DNA of 64,000 bases from Tissierellales bacterium (GCA_018433765.1 JAHDQO010000002.1:124001-188000), one strand, 5' to 3'. Numbered from the stretch's first letter, positions 9,167 to 18,539 are shown. Notes: generated by a model not told the origin, from the sequence alone. A program made the numbers and translations.

Positions 9167-9880
9167 ATGGAGCATATATATAAAAGAGTAATATTAAAAA
9201 TAAGCGGAGAAGCATTATCTGGTGGAGAAGGCCGAGGTATAGATGAAAAAGTTATTTTTGAAATAGCAAATGTTATAAAACAAGTTAATAATTTAGGTAT
9301 AGAAGTAGCGATAGTAGTCGGAGGCGGAAATTTTTGGAGAGGAATTAGTGCTAAAGAAATGGATAGGACTACTTCAGACTATATGGGTATGCTAGGCACA
9401 GTGATTAATGGTCTTGCGTTGCAGGATCATTTAGAGAGGATTGATGTAGAAACTAGGGTTCAAACAGCAATTGAAATGAGGCAAGTTGCAGAACCGTACA
9501 TAAGAAGAAGAGCTATTAGACATCTAGAGAAGGGTAGAGTTGTAATATTTGCTGGGGGATCTGGAAATCCATATTTTTCAACTGATACTACAGCTGCTCT
9601 TAGAGCAGCAGAGATAAATGCAGATGTTATTTTACTTGCTAAAAAAGGAATAGACGGAGTATATAGTGATGATCCTAATACTAATAAAAATGCTACTAGG
9701 TATGATGATTTGAAATATATAGATGTTTTAAATAAAGGACTTAAAGTAATGGATTCTACAGCAACATCATTATGTATGGACAATAATATACCTATTATTG
9801 TATTTGGTATTGAACAGCCAGAAAATATAACTAAAATAATTAATGGGCATAAAATAGGAACAATAATTAAGGAGGGATAA
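9167..9880 (+). CDS. pyrH: uridylate kinase (UMP kinase)
   Basis: A 237-residue hexameric amino-acid-kinase-fold enzyme that converts UMP to UDP. Visible motifs are LKISGEAL near the start, [32 protein letters not shown] and the [11 protein letters not shown] nucleotide loop. I chose the ATG at 9167 because CAGGAGG lies six bases upstream and the protein then begins with the normal family N-terminus. A longer in-frame start at 9113 would lie inside the tsf-pyrH hairpin and has no ribosome site. frr follows two bases after the stop. Confidence 0.97.
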   Translation: MEHIYKRVILKISGEALSGGEGRGIDEKVIFEIANVIKQVNNLGIEVAIVVGGGNFWRGISAKEMDRTTSDYMGMLGTVINGLALQDHLERIDVETRVQTAIEMRQVAEPYIRRRAIRHLEKGRVVIFAGGSGNPYFSTDTTAALRAAEINADVILLAKKGIDGVYSDDPNTNKNATRYDDLKYIDVLNKGLKVMDSTATSLCMDNNIPIIVFGIEQPENITKIINGHKIGTIIKEG

Positions 9881-9881
9881 A

Positions 9882-10439
9882 ATGTATTTAGAAGTACATG
9901 AAAAGCTTAAGGACAGAATGGAAAAGACTATAAAATATCTAAAAGATGATATTGCTTCAATAAGAGCGGGCAGAGCTAATCCAAAGTTAGTTGATAAATT
10001 GCAAGTTGATTATTATGGTACACCTACGCCTTTAAATCAGATTGCTAATATATCTGCTCCAGAGCCGAGATGTTTACTTATACAGCCATGGGATGCTAAT
10101 TCGTTAAAAAATATTGAGAAGGCAATACAAGCTTCAGATTTAGGGATTAATCCTTCAACTGATGGAAAAGTAATACGATTAGTAATTCCACAATTAACAG
10201 AAGAAAGAAGAAAAGATTTATTAAAAACTGTAAAGAAAGAAATAGAAAATGCAAAAATAGCTATTAGAAATGAACGTAGAGATGCAAATGAAATGTTAAA
10301 GAAGATGGAAAAAAGCAGCGAGATTACTAAAGATGACTTAAAAAAAGCAGAAGAAGAAGTTCAAAAATTAACAAACGATTATATTAAAATTGCAGATGAG
10401 GTTTTTGATATAAAACAAAAAGAAATTTTAGAGGTTTAA
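9882..10439 (+). CDS. frr: ribosome recycling factor
   Basis: A 185-residue, tRNA-shaped protein that splits post-termination ribosomes with EF-G. The family pattern is complete: the long helix with [20 protein letters not shown] near residues 28-47, the beta domain with [15 protein letters not shown], and the last helix with [15 protein letters not shown]. The GGAGGG site lies within the end of pyrH, so the two are translationally linked. Confidence 0.98.
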   Translation: MYLEVHEKLKDRMEKTIKYLKDDIASIRAGRANPKLVDKLQVDYYGTPTPLNQIANISAPEPRCLLIQPWDANSLKNIEKAIQASDLGINPSTDGKVIRLVIPQLTEERRKDLLKTVKKEIENAKIAIRNERRDANEMLKKMEKSSEITKDDLKKAEEEVQKLTNDYIKIADEVFDIKQKEILEV

Positions 10440-10441
10440 TT

Positions 10442-10627
10442 GTGAAAGACTTGACAGGATATCCTTTAAAAGAAGCTTTATATCAAATAAGCAATGAAGG
10501 CAGATATATAATTAAGATAATTAAATTAATTGGGATTAACAAGAAATTCAATGCATTAACTAATCCATATGTGGTAAAAGAACATATAGAAAAAGAGTGT
10601 TTAGAGCTTTACGTTACTTATTATTAA
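10442..10627 (+). CDS. small conserved-type protein between frr and uppS, PASTA-like
   Basis: A 61-residue reading frame that starts at GTG two bases after the frr stop, with GAGG as a weak ribosome site inside frr. The N-terminal DLTGYPLKEALYQISNEG resembles one half of a PASTA repeat (G-x-x-L-x-E-A-L pattern). I recall similar small proteins at this place in other Clostridia, but I cannot verify that here. No membrane segment or cysteine pair is seen. The tight spacing and the terminator-like hairpin right after its stop support it as a real gene. Its function is unknown. Confidence 0.6.
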   Translation: MKDLTGYPLKEALYQISNEGRYIIKIIKLIGINKKFNALTNPYVVKEHIEKECLELYVTYY

Positions 10628-10651
10628 TCCCCTTAAGTGGGGATTATTCTT
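10625..10651 (+). terminator. hairpin between the small ORF and uppS
   Basis: TAATCCCC (10625-10632) pairs with GGGGATTA (10639-10646) around TTAAGT, followed by TTCTTTT. The stem overlaps the stop codon of the small gene. Probably an attenuator, because uppS has no other clear promoter. Confidence 0.65.
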
Positions 10652-10673
10652 TTAGTAAGGAGGACATAATTAC

Positions 10674-11399
10674 TTGGATTTAATTAATACTATTAAAAAG
10701 AATGATATACCAAAACATATAGCTATTATTATGGATGGTAATAGAAGATGGGCTACTGGAAAAAATTTACCTAGAAATTTAGGGCATAAAGCAGGAATGC
10801 AAAGAGTAAGGGATGTACTTGAAGTAGGCAGAAGTTTAAATATTAGTGATATAACAGTTTATGCTTTCTCAACTGAAAATTGGGGAAGAAAAAAAGAAGA
10901 AGTAAATTTTTTAATGAATTTACTTATTGAATATTTAAAAAAAGAATTAAGAGAACTTAATGAGAATGGCATAAAAATTAATTTATTAGGTAATAAGGAA
11001 GATCTACCAGAACTTGTTCAAAGACAAGTAGAATATGCTATGAATATTACTAAAAATAATGATAAGCTCAATTTTAACATAGCATTAAATTATGGTGGGA
11101 GAAACGAAATTATATCTGCTGTAAAAACAATAGCTAATAGATTTAAAAACAATGACCTTGATATAGATACAATTAATAGTGAAACATTTAAAGAATTTTT
11201 GTTTACAAAGGACATATCTGATCCTGATTTACTTATTAGAACTAGTGGGGAAATAAGGCTAAGTAATTTTTTGTTATATCAGTTAGCATATACAGAGTTC
11301 TATTTTACAAATGTATTATGGCCTGATTTTACAAAAGAAGAATTTTTAAAAGCTATTTTGAACTATCAAAACAGAAATAGGAGATATGGCAGGCTGTAA
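10674..11399 (+). CDS. uppS: undecaprenyl diphosphate synthase (cis-prenyltransferase)
   Basis: A 241-residue enzyme that elongates farnesyl diphosphate to the C55 lipid carrier for the cell wall. The catalytic Asp is D21 in IIMDGNRRWA. Further motifs are AFSTENWGR, NYGGRNEI and DLLIRTSGEIRLSNFLL. The TTG start follows AAGGAGG by nine bases. It leads a membrane-lipid group with cdsA; uppP, which recycles the same carrier, lies 20 kb downstream. Confidence 0.97.
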   Translation: MDLINTIKKNDIPKHIAIIMDGNRRWATGKNLPRNLGHKAGMQRVRDVLEVGRSLNISDITVYAFSTENWGRKKEEVNFLMNLLIEYLKKELRELNENGIKINLLGNKEDLPELVQRQVEYAMNITKNNDKLNFNIALNYGGRNEIISAVKTIANRFKNNDLDIDTINSETFKEFLFTKDISDPDLLIRTSGEIRLSNFLLYQLAYTEFYFTNVLWPDFTKEEFLKAILNYQNRNRRYGRL

Positions 11400-11411
11400 G
11401 GCGGTGTTTTT

Positions 11412-12179
11412 ATGAAAAAAAGAATAATAACAGGTATTGTTGGTGGTGTATTTATAGCAATTATAACAATTAATGGAGGTATATTATTTAATTTAGTATA
11501 TCTAGGAATTACGTTAATTGCAGTATATGAAATGCATCATATGCTAGATAAAGAAAAAATTTATTATGGTCCAGTTATAAATTGTTTTTTTGCAATATCA
11601 CTTTTTATTATCAAATCAATTAATCAAACTAATTTATTTAATTTTGTATTATTTATTTATATATCTTTGTTTTTTTTGATTTTTGTATTTAATAGGAGAT
11701 TTGATTTTAAAAAAATGACAGAAAACATTTTTGTTGGCTTATATGTTATCTTTTTTATGTATCATATGATGCTATTAAATAAAACACAATTTGTATGGTT
11801 GGTATATATAATAGCCTTTGGAACAGATACAACTGCTTATTTTACAGGAGTTTTATTTGGTAAGCATAAGTTATGTCCTGAAATTAGTCCTAACAAGACT
11901 ATAGAAGGAGCAATAGGAGGAATATTAGGTTGTATAATTCTTTCTACAATATATTTTAGTGTTATTGGTATAAATAATTACATAAACATAATAATATTTA
12001 GTATATTCGCTTCAATTATTTCAATGCTAGGAGATTTAACAGCATCAAAAATTAAAAGAGAGTTTAACATAAAAGACTTTGGAAAAATTTTACCTGGCCA
12101 TGGCGGTATACTTGATAGATTTGATAGTGTTTTATTTGTTGCACCAATAGTTTATTATTTTACAAAATACTTTATTTGA
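11412..12179 (+). CDS. cdsA: phosphatidate cytidylyltransferase
   Basis: A 255-residue polytopic membrane protein that makes CDP-diacylglycerol for phospholipid synthesis. Several hydrophobic helices fill the first 190 residues. Family motifs include DTTAYFTGVLFGKHKL, SPNKTIEGAIGG, GDLTASKIKREF and the C-terminal signature KDFGKILPGHGGILDRFDS. Its product feeds PgsA (36.0 kb). It is followed directly by rseP; the dxr gene usually found between them in Firmicutes is missing. Confidence 0.95.
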   Translation: MKKRIITGIVGGVFIAIITINGGILFNLVYLGITLIAVYEMHHMLDKEKIYYGPVINCFFAISLFIIKSINQTNLFNFVLFIYISLFFLIFVFNRRFDFKKMTENIFVGLYVIFFMYHMMLLNKTQFVWLVYIIAFGTDTTAYFTGVLFGKHKLCPEISPNKTIEGAIGGILGCIILSTIYFSVIGINNYINIIIFSIFASIISMLGDLTASKIKREFNIKDFGKILPGHGGILDRFDSVLFVAPIVYYFTKYFI

Positions 12180-12198
12180 TTTTTTTAGGAGGTTTAAA

Positions 12199-13437
12199 TT
12201 GATAACTTTAATTGCTTCAATCTTTATTTTTTCATTAGTAATATTGTTTCATGAATATGGACATTATAGGGCAGCAAAAAGTGTAGGTATTTATATACAA
12301 GAATTTGCAATCGGAATGGGTCCGGTTATATATAAAAAAGAAAAGAATGGAACAAATTTCTCTGTTAGAATTCTTCCAATCGGCGGTTATATTAAAATGG
12401 AAGGTGAAGATGAAGATATTAAATCATCAACTAGCTTTAGCAGTAAAACTGTTGGACAAAGAGCTAAAACAATTGCAGCAGGACCGTTTATGAATTTTGT
12501 ATTAGCTATAGTTTTGTTTTTAGTAACTGCTGTTTTCTTTGGAGTTGATGGTAATGAAATTAGTTACATTGATGAACTTTCTAATGAGTATAAAGCAGGG
12601 CTAAGAGTTGGCGATGATATATTAAAGATAAATAATAATAGAGTTTATATTTATGAAGATACTTATTACGAGTTAATGGAGCAACAAGAGCAGTATGTTA
12701 TGACTATTAAAAGGGATAATGAGATAAAGACTCTAAATGTTGAACCTAATTTTAAAAATCTTATTGGTATTAATCCTTATATAGAAGATAATAAATATAC
12801 TAATATTATTGGTAATGTAGATACATCTATGCCTGCTTATAAGGCTGGTATTAGACAAGGTGACCAAATTATTAAAATTAATGACAAAGAAATTACTGCA
12901 TGGGACGAATTAAGTCAGACCATTAATTCATCAGAATCAAAAGAGCTTACAATAAAGGTAAGAAGGAATAATGAAATATTGGAATTTTTAGTTACTCCGC
13001 AAAAACAAGTAGTGCCAGGATTTAATACAAAAATAGAGAGATCTATTGTATCTGCAATAGTATCATCAATTTATAAAACTATATATTATATAAAATTGAT
13101 GTTTCAATTTATTATTATGCTAATAACAGGGCAATTGGGAAGTGAAGGTCTTGCAGGTCCAGTTGGTGTAATAAGTATGGTCGGAGAGACTGCTAAGCTT
13201 GGTTGGAAACCATTTCTAAACTTTGCAGCTTTTATTAGTATAAATTTAGGTTTTATGAATTTACTACCTATTCCTGCACTGGATGGAAGCAAGCTGCTAT
13301 TTCTACTATATGAAGGTGTAAGGAAGAAAAAGATACCTTCAGAAAAAGAAGGCTTTGTTCATTTCATAGGATTTTTGTTTCTTATTACTATTATGATTAT
13401 GATTACCTATAAAGATATCGCAAAATTAATAGGATAA
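12199..13437 (+). CDS. rseP: RIP site-2 metalloprotease RseP/RasP with two PDZ domains
   Basis: A 412-residue intramembrane zinc protease that clips anti-sigma factors and leftover signal peptides. The zinc motif HEYGH is at residues 18-22 in the first helix, and the third ligand is D362 in LLPIPALDG near the C-terminus. Two PDZ-like units lie between: one around EYKAGLRVGDDILKINN, the other around AYKAGIRQGDQIIKIND. Most Firmicute RasP proteins have one PDZ, so two is slightly unusual. The start is TTG after TTAGGAGG. Confidence 0.95.
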   Translation: MITLIASIFIFSLVILFHEYGHYRAAKSVGIYIQEFAIGMGPVIYKKEKNGTNFSVRILPIGGYIKMEGEDEDIKSSTSFSSKTVGQRAKTIAAGPFMNFVLAIVLFLVTAVFFGVDGNEISYIDELSNEYKAGLRVGDDILKINNNRVYIYEDTYYELMEQQEQYVMTIKRDNEIKTLNVEPNFKNLIGINPYIEDNKYTNIIGNVDTSMPAYKAGIRQGDQIIKINDKEITAWDELSQTINSSESKELTIKVRRNNEILEFLVTPQKQVVPGFNTKIERSIVSAIVSSIYKTIYYIKLMFQFIIMLITGQLGSEGLAGPVGVISMVGETAKLGWKPFLNFAAFISINLGFMNLLPIPALDGSKLLFLLYEGVRKKKIPSEKEGFVHFIGFLFLITIMIMITYKDIAKLIG

Positions 13438-13455
13438 AAATAAATTATCGGCACG

Positions 13456-13595
13456 CTTTGAACTTAAGTGAGAATCTAAATCTTTGATTTAGCTCTTCCA
13501 ACTTACTCAGCGACTGAAAGGAGTCGAGTTACCACGTAAGAGTTTCTCAAAAGCCTGTTATCTCGTTGAAAAAGTTAATAAGATAACAGGTTTTT
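13456..13595 (+). promoter_or_regulatory. structured RNA with intrinsic terminator between rseP and polC
   Basis: About 100 bases of folded sequence lie directly before a strong terminator. Helices I can pair are CTAAAT/ATTTAG (13476-13481 with 13487-13492), CTTAC/GTAAG (13502-13506 with 13536-13540) enclosing CGACT/AGTCG (13511-13515 with 13522-13526), and a closing interaction of CTTTGA (13456-13461) with TCAAAAG (13547-13553). The terminator stem CCTGTTATCT/AGATAACAGG (13554-13563, 13581-13590) ends in TTTTT. The layout is that of a cis-regulatory leader or a short stand-alone RNA. It has no T-box, lysine, SAM, FMN, TPP or c-di-GMP signature that I recognise. Confidence 0.6.
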
Positions 13596-13644
13596 GATAT
13601 GCAATGAGAAAATAAACCTTTTTTAAATGATTTTGGAGGGCATT

Positions 13645-16600
13645 ATGCAGTTAAAGGAAGTTATTGATTTAAACTGTAATGATAACTTAAAAGAAATAGA
13701 TATAACAAATATTAAACTAATAAAAAAAGATAAAATTATAAAAATTCACATTACTGTTAATGACTTAATTTTATTTAGTGAATTAGATAAAATCAAAAAT
13801 GAGATGGAAGAGTATTTTAATGGTTATTTTAAAGTTTTATTTATTATAAAATATAAAGGAAATCAACTTGATACAGAAAAATTTATTAAGAAATATGTGA
13901 ATAATATTTATTATATAATAGGTTGTAAATACCCAATGATAAATAAAAGTTCTAATAGTATTGATATAGTTGTTGAGGACAAGTCTATAATGATTAAGAC
14001 TAGTAATTTATTAGTTTACGAAAAAATGAAAATTGATAATATAACAGATATTATTTCTAAATCAATTAAAGAAATATATAATATTAATGTTTGTTTGAAA
14101 ATTGATTTTATTAATAAAGATAATATTTGCAACAATGAACAAATTATTGAGGAAGAAATTAAAAAGAATCTTAGCAATAATAAACCTAAAGTGCAAAAGC
14201 AGCCACAAAAGGTAAAAGAAAATAAAAGTTTTTATAAGAGTAAATTGGATAAATTACCTATTATGAAAATAAGAGATATTAATGACACAGTAGTTAGTGC
14301 TTGCATAGTTGGTAAAGCAATAGAAATAGATAAAAAAGAATTGCGTAATGGAAGGACACTATTGATCTTTTCCATAACAGATTTGACCGATACCATTTAT
14401 ATAAAATATTTCTGTTCTAAAAACGAAGAATTAGAAGATTTAAAGAAAAATAATTATTATAAAGTTAAAGGAAATGTAGCTTACGACAACTTTATGAGAC
14501 AAACAGTTATAATTGCAAAGAAATTTCAGAAAGTTGAAGTTAAAGGCAGAATTGATAATGCAAAAGAAAAAAGAGTTGAATTACATCTTCATACTGGAAT
14601 GAGTTCTATGGATGGGACAAATACATTTAAAGATTTTGCTAATCTTGCTAAAAAGTGGGGGCATAAAGCTCTTGCAATAACTGATCATGGTGTAGTTCAG
14701 GGGTTTCCAGATGCAATGGCATGCAGTGATGAAGATTTAAAAGTTTTATACGGGATGGAAGGATATCTTGTAGACGATGGAAACAAAATAGCATATAACT
14801 GTGATAATAAAATAATGAATGATGATATAGTAGTCTTTGATATTGAGACTACAGGCTTTAATCAGAAAAAAGATGATATCATTGAAATTGGTGCAGTGAA
14901 AATTAGAAACAGAAAAATCATAGAAAGATTTAATACACTAATATATATAGAAAAAGAGATACCAAGAAAAATAACTGAACTTACTGGTATTACCAATGAT
15001 ATGTTAGAAGGTAAGCCACAAATTACAGAATCACTAGAAAAATTTATGGATTTTATAGGAAATAACTCTATATTAGCGGCCCATAATTCAAACTTTGATG
15101 TTAGGTTTATAAAAGAAAAACTTAAAAGATATTTGTCTATGGACAGAGACTTCTCGGTCATAGATACTCTTGAATTATCAAGAGCTCTAGTAAAGAATAC
15201 TAAAAACTATAAACTTAATACATTAGTTAAAAAGTTTAACATAAAGCTTGAAAATCATCATAGAGCTGTAGATGACGCAGAAGCAACTGCAAAATTACTT
15301 TTATCTCTATTTGAACTTGCTGAAAAAAGAGATATACAAAATATTACTGAATTAGATAGCAATTTAAGAAGTGAAATAGATATATTTAAAAAACCTTTTT
15401 ATCACATTCTTATTTTAGTAAAAAATTATACAGGCTTGAAAAATCTTTATCAACTAGTTTCAGCTTCACATTTAAAATATTTTTACAAGAAACCAAGAAT
15501 ATTAAAATCTGAATTAGCTAAATATAGAGATGGACTAATTTTAGGCACTGCATGTGAAGCAGGACAATTGTATAAAGCAGTACTCAATGGTATAAGCGAA
15601 GAAAATATAAAAAAAATTGTTGAATTTTATGATTTCCTTGAGGTACAGCCTTTAGCAAACAATAAGCATTTAGTTAAAAAGGGATTTTTAAATAGTAAAG
15701 ACGATCTGATAGAAATAAATAAAAAAATAATTGATTTAGGAGAACAATATAATAAGTTAGTAGTAGCAACAGGTGATACACATTTTCTTAATAAAGAAGA
15801 TGAATTATACAGGAAAATATTAATGTCTGGGCAAGGGTATGATGATGCAGAAGATCAAGCTCCTCTTTATTTTATGACTACCGAAGAAATGCTTGAAAAA
15901 TTTAACTATCTAGAAGATGAAAAGGCATATGAGATAGTTGTTAAAAATACAAATTTGATTGCTGACAGCATAGAAAATATTTTACCTATACCAAATGGCA
16001 CATTTCCACCAATTATAGAAGGTGCTGATAATGAATTAAGAGAAATGACTTATAATAGGGCTAGATCAATTTACGGTAGAGAGCTACCTAAAATAGTGGA
16101 AGATAGACTTGAAAGAGAATTAAATTCTATAATTAGCAATGGTTATGCTGTTATGTATATTATAGCACAGAAGCTAGTTAAGAAGTCTCTTGAAGATGGT
16201 TATATTGTCGGTTCAAGAGGATCTGTTGGTTCATCTTTTGTAGCAACTATGAGTGGTATAACAGAAGTAAATCCACTAGAGCCACATTATATATGTAAAA
16301 AATGTAAGTACTCTGAATTTATTTCAGATGGTAGTATTGGTTCTGGTGTAGATTTAGAAGATAAAGATTGTCCTAAATGTGGCGAAAAATTGATAAAGGA
16401 AGGTCATGATATACCATTTGAAGTCTTTTTAGGTTTTAAAGGGGATAAAGAACCTGATATTGATTTAAACTTTGCTGGTGAAGAACAATCAGAAGCAATG
16501 AAATATACTGAGGTATTGTTTGGAGAAGGAAAAGTATTTAGAGCAGGAACAATAGGAACTATTGCATCTAAAACTGCTTATGGCTTTGTAAAGAATTATT

Positions 16601-17880
16601 ATGATGAAAAGGGTATGATTAAAAGAGGGGCAGAAATAAATAGGGTTGTTGAAGGATGTACCGGAATAAAGAGAACTTCTGGTCAGCATCCAGGTGGTGT
16701 TATGGTAGTACCAAGAAATAAAGATATTCATGATTTTACGCCAGTTCAATATCCTGCTAACAATAAAAAATCTGGAGTTATAACAACACATTTTGATTAT
16801 CACTCAATTTCAGGTAGAATATTAAAACTTGACTTACTTGGTCATGATACACCAAGTATAATAAGAATGTTAGAAGATTTTACAGGAATTGATAATAGCA
16901 AAGTTCCATTAGATGATAAAGAAACAATGAAAATATTTGAAGGTCCAGAAGTGCTGGGCGTAAGTAGTGAAGATATTCGATGCTTAACAGGAACACTTGG
17001 AATACCAGAATTTGGAACAGCATTTGTAAGACAAATGCTGTTAGATACAAAACCAAGAACTTTTTCTGACTTAGTTAGAATTAGTGGTTTATCCCATGGA
17101 ACAGATGTTTGGATAAATAATGCACAAGAATTAATTAGAAATAATATTGTTAAAATTAAGGATGTTATATCTACCAGAGATGATATTATGACTTACTTAA
17201 TATATAATGGACTTGAGAAGAAAAGATCTTTTGATATTATGGAAAGAGTTAGAAAAGGTAAAGGGTTAAATGATGACGATATAAAAGCAATGAATGAAAA
17301 TGATATACCTCAGTGGTATATTGATTCATGCAATAAAATTAAATACATGTTTCCAAAAGCTCATGCAGTAGCTTATGTAATGATGTCAGTTAAAATAGCA
17401 TATTTTAAAGTTCATTATCCTGAAGCTTTTTATGCAACATACTTTACTATGAAGGCAGAAGATTTTGATGCAGATATTATAACTAGAGGAGAGAATAGTA
17501 TAATAGAGACTATAGATGAAATTGAAAGCAAAGGAAATGATAAAACGGCTAAAGAAAAGAATTTTTTAACTGTACTTGAGGTAGCTCTAGAAATGTATAA
17601 GAGAGGTTATAAATTTACAAAAGTCGATTTGTATAAATCAGACAATAAAAAATTTAAATTGTCTGAAGATGGAATAATTCCTCCATTAATTAGTTTACAA
17701 GGTGTAGGGCAAAACGTTGCATTAAATATAAAAATGGAAAGAGAAAAGAAAGAATTTATTTCTATTGAAGATATTGTTAAGAGAGCTAAGGCAAGTAAAA
17801 CTGTGATAGAAGTATTAGAAAAGCATGGATGTTTAAAAAAACTAGACAAAACTAATCAGGTTTCTATATTTAATATTTGA
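13645..17880 (+). CDS. polC: DNA polymerase III alpha subunit, PolC type (Gram-positive)
   Basis: A 1411-residue replicative polymerase with built-in proofreading. Order of domains: an N-terminal region, an OB fold (about 205-300), a first PHP segment with ELHLHTG (about 312-318), an inserted DEDDh exonuclease starting VVFDIETTGF (D399, E401), the second PHP part, a four-cysteine zinc site (CKKC...CPKC), the polymerase core with PDIDLNF at 937-943 (catalytic D938 and D940), and C-terminal helix-hairpin-helix motifs. The start at 13645 is chosen because TTGGAGGG precedes it; an in-frame ATG at 13627 has no ribosome site. Length and layout are normal for PolC. Confidence 0.97.
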   Translation: MQLKEVIDLNCNDNLKEIDITNIKLIKKDKIIKIHITVNDLILFSELDKIKNEMEEYFNGYFKVLFIIKYKGNQLDTEKFIKKYVNNIYYIIGCKYPMINKSSNSIDIVVEDKSIMIKTSNLLVYEKMKIDNITDIISKSIKEIYNINVCLKIDFINKDNICNNEQIIEEEIKKNLSNNKPKVQKQPQKVKENKSFYKSKLDKLPIMKIRDINDTVVSACIVGKAIEIDKKELRNGRTLLIFSITDLTDTIYIKYFCSKNEELEDLKKNNYYKVKGNVAYDNFMRQTVIIAKKFQKVEVKGRIDNAKEKRVELHLHTGMSSMDGTNTFKDFANLAKKWGHKALAITDHGVVQGFPDAMACSDEDLKVLYGMEGYLVDDGNKIAYNCDNKIMNDDIVVFDIETTGFNQKKDDIIEIGAVKIRNRKIIERFNTLIYIEKEIPRKITELTGITNDMLEGKPQITESLEKFMDFIGNNSILAAHNSNFDVRFIKEKLKRYLSMDRDFSVIDTLELSRALVKNTKNYKLNTLVKKFNIKLENHHRAVDDAEATAKLLLSLFELAEKRDIQNITELDSNLRSEIDIFKKPFYHILILVKNYTGLKNLYQLVSASHLKYFYKKPRILKSELAKYRDGLILGTACEAGQLYKAVLNGISEENIKKIVEFYDFLEVQPLANNKHLVKKGFLNSKDDLIEINKKIIDLGEQYNKLVVATGDTHFLNKEDELYRKILMSGQGYDDAEDQAPLYFMTTEEMLEKFNYLEDEKAYEIVVKNTNLIADSIENILPIPNGTFPPIIEGADNELREMTYNRARSIYGRELPKIVEDRLERELNSIISNGYAVMYIIAQKLVKKSLEDGYIVGSRGSVGSSFVATMSGITEVNPLEPHYICKKCKYSEFISDGSIGSGVDLEDKDCPKCGEKLIKEGHDIPFEVFLGFKGDKEPDIDLNFAGEEQSEAMKYTEVLFGEGKVFRAGTIGTIASKTAYGFVKNYYDEKGMIKRGAEINRVVEGCTGIKRTSGQHPGGVMVVPRNKDIHDFTPVQYPANNKKSGVITTHFDYHSISGRILKLDLLGHDTPSIIRMLEDFTGIDNSKVPLDDKETMKIFEGPEVLGVSSEDIRCLTGTLGIPEFGTAFVRQMLLDTKPRTFSDLVRISGLSHGTDVWINNAQELIRNNIVKIKDVISTRDDIMTYLIYNGLEKKRSFDIMERVRKGKGLNDDDIKAMNENDIPQWYIDSCNKIKYMFPKAHAVAYVMMSVKIAYFKVHYPEAFYATYFTMKAEDFDADIITRGENSIIETIDEIESKGNDKTAKEKNFLTVLEVALEMYKRGYKFTKVDLYKSDNKKFKLSEDGIIPPLISLQGVGQNVALNIKMEREKKEFISIEDIVKRAKASKTVIEVLEKHGCLKKLDKTNQVSIFNI

Positions 17881-17905
17881 TTTTATAAACTACTTGTGAT
17901 ATAAT
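17877..17905 (+). promoter_or_regulatory. promoter of the rimP-nusA-infB operon
   Basis: TTGATT (17877-17882), a 17-base spacer and a consensus TATAAT (17900-17905). The -35 overlaps the polC stop codon. Confidence 0.75.
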
Positions 17906-17910
17906 TAACT

Positions 17911-17961
17911 GAGTTTAAGTATGACATTGAGAGTGGGGAAACCCACTCTTTCTAATTGTTA
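17911..17961 (+). promoter_or_regulatory. rimP operon leader with attenuator-like hairpin
   Basis: A strong stem AGAGTGGG/CCCACTCT (17930-17937 with 17942-17949) with a GAAA tetraloop is followed by TTTCT. An outer pairing AGTTTAA/TTAAACT encloses it. It begins just downstream of the promoter, so most transcripts would carry it. A long AT-rich untranslated stretch of about 100 bases follows to rimP. Confidence 0.65.
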
Positions 17962-18061
17962 AACTTGAGAGTATTTTTAAAATAAAATAATTTGAATATA
18001 ATAATTATTGAACTGCTGTATAAATATAATAAGAGTGAAAGTGAGATGAATTGTATTTAAT

Positions 18062-18526
18062 ATGGGTAAGAAAGAAATTGAAAAGATTACATATGATATA
18101 ACTAGAGATCTAATAAAAGAAACAAATTATGAAATAATTGATGTTGAATATGTTAAAGAAGGGTCTGACAAATATTTACGTGTATATTTAGATAAACCTG
18201 AAGGAATTACTATAGATGATTGTTCTAATGTTAATTCACAACTTAGCAAGAGACTGGATGAAATAGACCCTATAAAAGAGCAATACTTTTTAGAAGTATC
18301 TTCACCAGGTATAGATAGACCCTTTAAAACAGAAAAAGATTTTGAATTAAACATTAATAATGATGTAGAAGTAAGTTTGTACAGGGCAATAGAAGGCAGT
18401 AAAAAGTATACTGGAAAATTAATAAAGAAAGGTAAAGATACTATAACTATTGAAACATTGGAAAAACAACTAATTATAGAAATAAAGAACATTTCAAAGA
18501 TTAATAAAGCTGTTATAATAAATTAG
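18062..18526 (+). CDS. rimP: ribosome maturation factor RimP
   Basis: A 154-residue protein needed for maturation of the 30S subunit. The N-terminal domain shows the family pattern DVEYVKEGSDKYLRVYLDKP and IDDCSNVNSQLSKRLDE; the SSPGIDRPFKTEKDF motif marks the domain boundary and a small SH3-like barrel ends the protein. There is no clear GGAGG before the ATG, only GTGAGATG about 14 bases upstream, so translation may be weak or leader-controlled. It is the first gene of the nusA operon. Confidence 0.95.
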   Translation: MGKKEIEKITYDITRDLIKETNYEIIDVEYVKEGSDKYLRVYLDKPEGITIDDCSNVNSQLSKRLDEIDPIKEQYFLEVSSPGIDRPFKTEKDFELNINNDVEVSLYRAIEGSKKYTGKLIKKGKDTITIETLEKQLIIEIKNISKINKAVIIN

Positions 18527-18539
18527 GAAGGAGTTTGTA

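Noticed and set aside
12305-12493. Short + strand frame within rseP
   Set aside because: Fully inside a certain gene, with no ribosome site.
13456-13553. T-box riboswitch before polC
   Set aside because: GAGTTACCACG looked similar to the T-box core, but the TGG bulge and specifier stem are absent.
13627-13644. Upstream start for polC
   Set aside because: No ribosome site before 13627; TTGGAGGG is placed for 13645.
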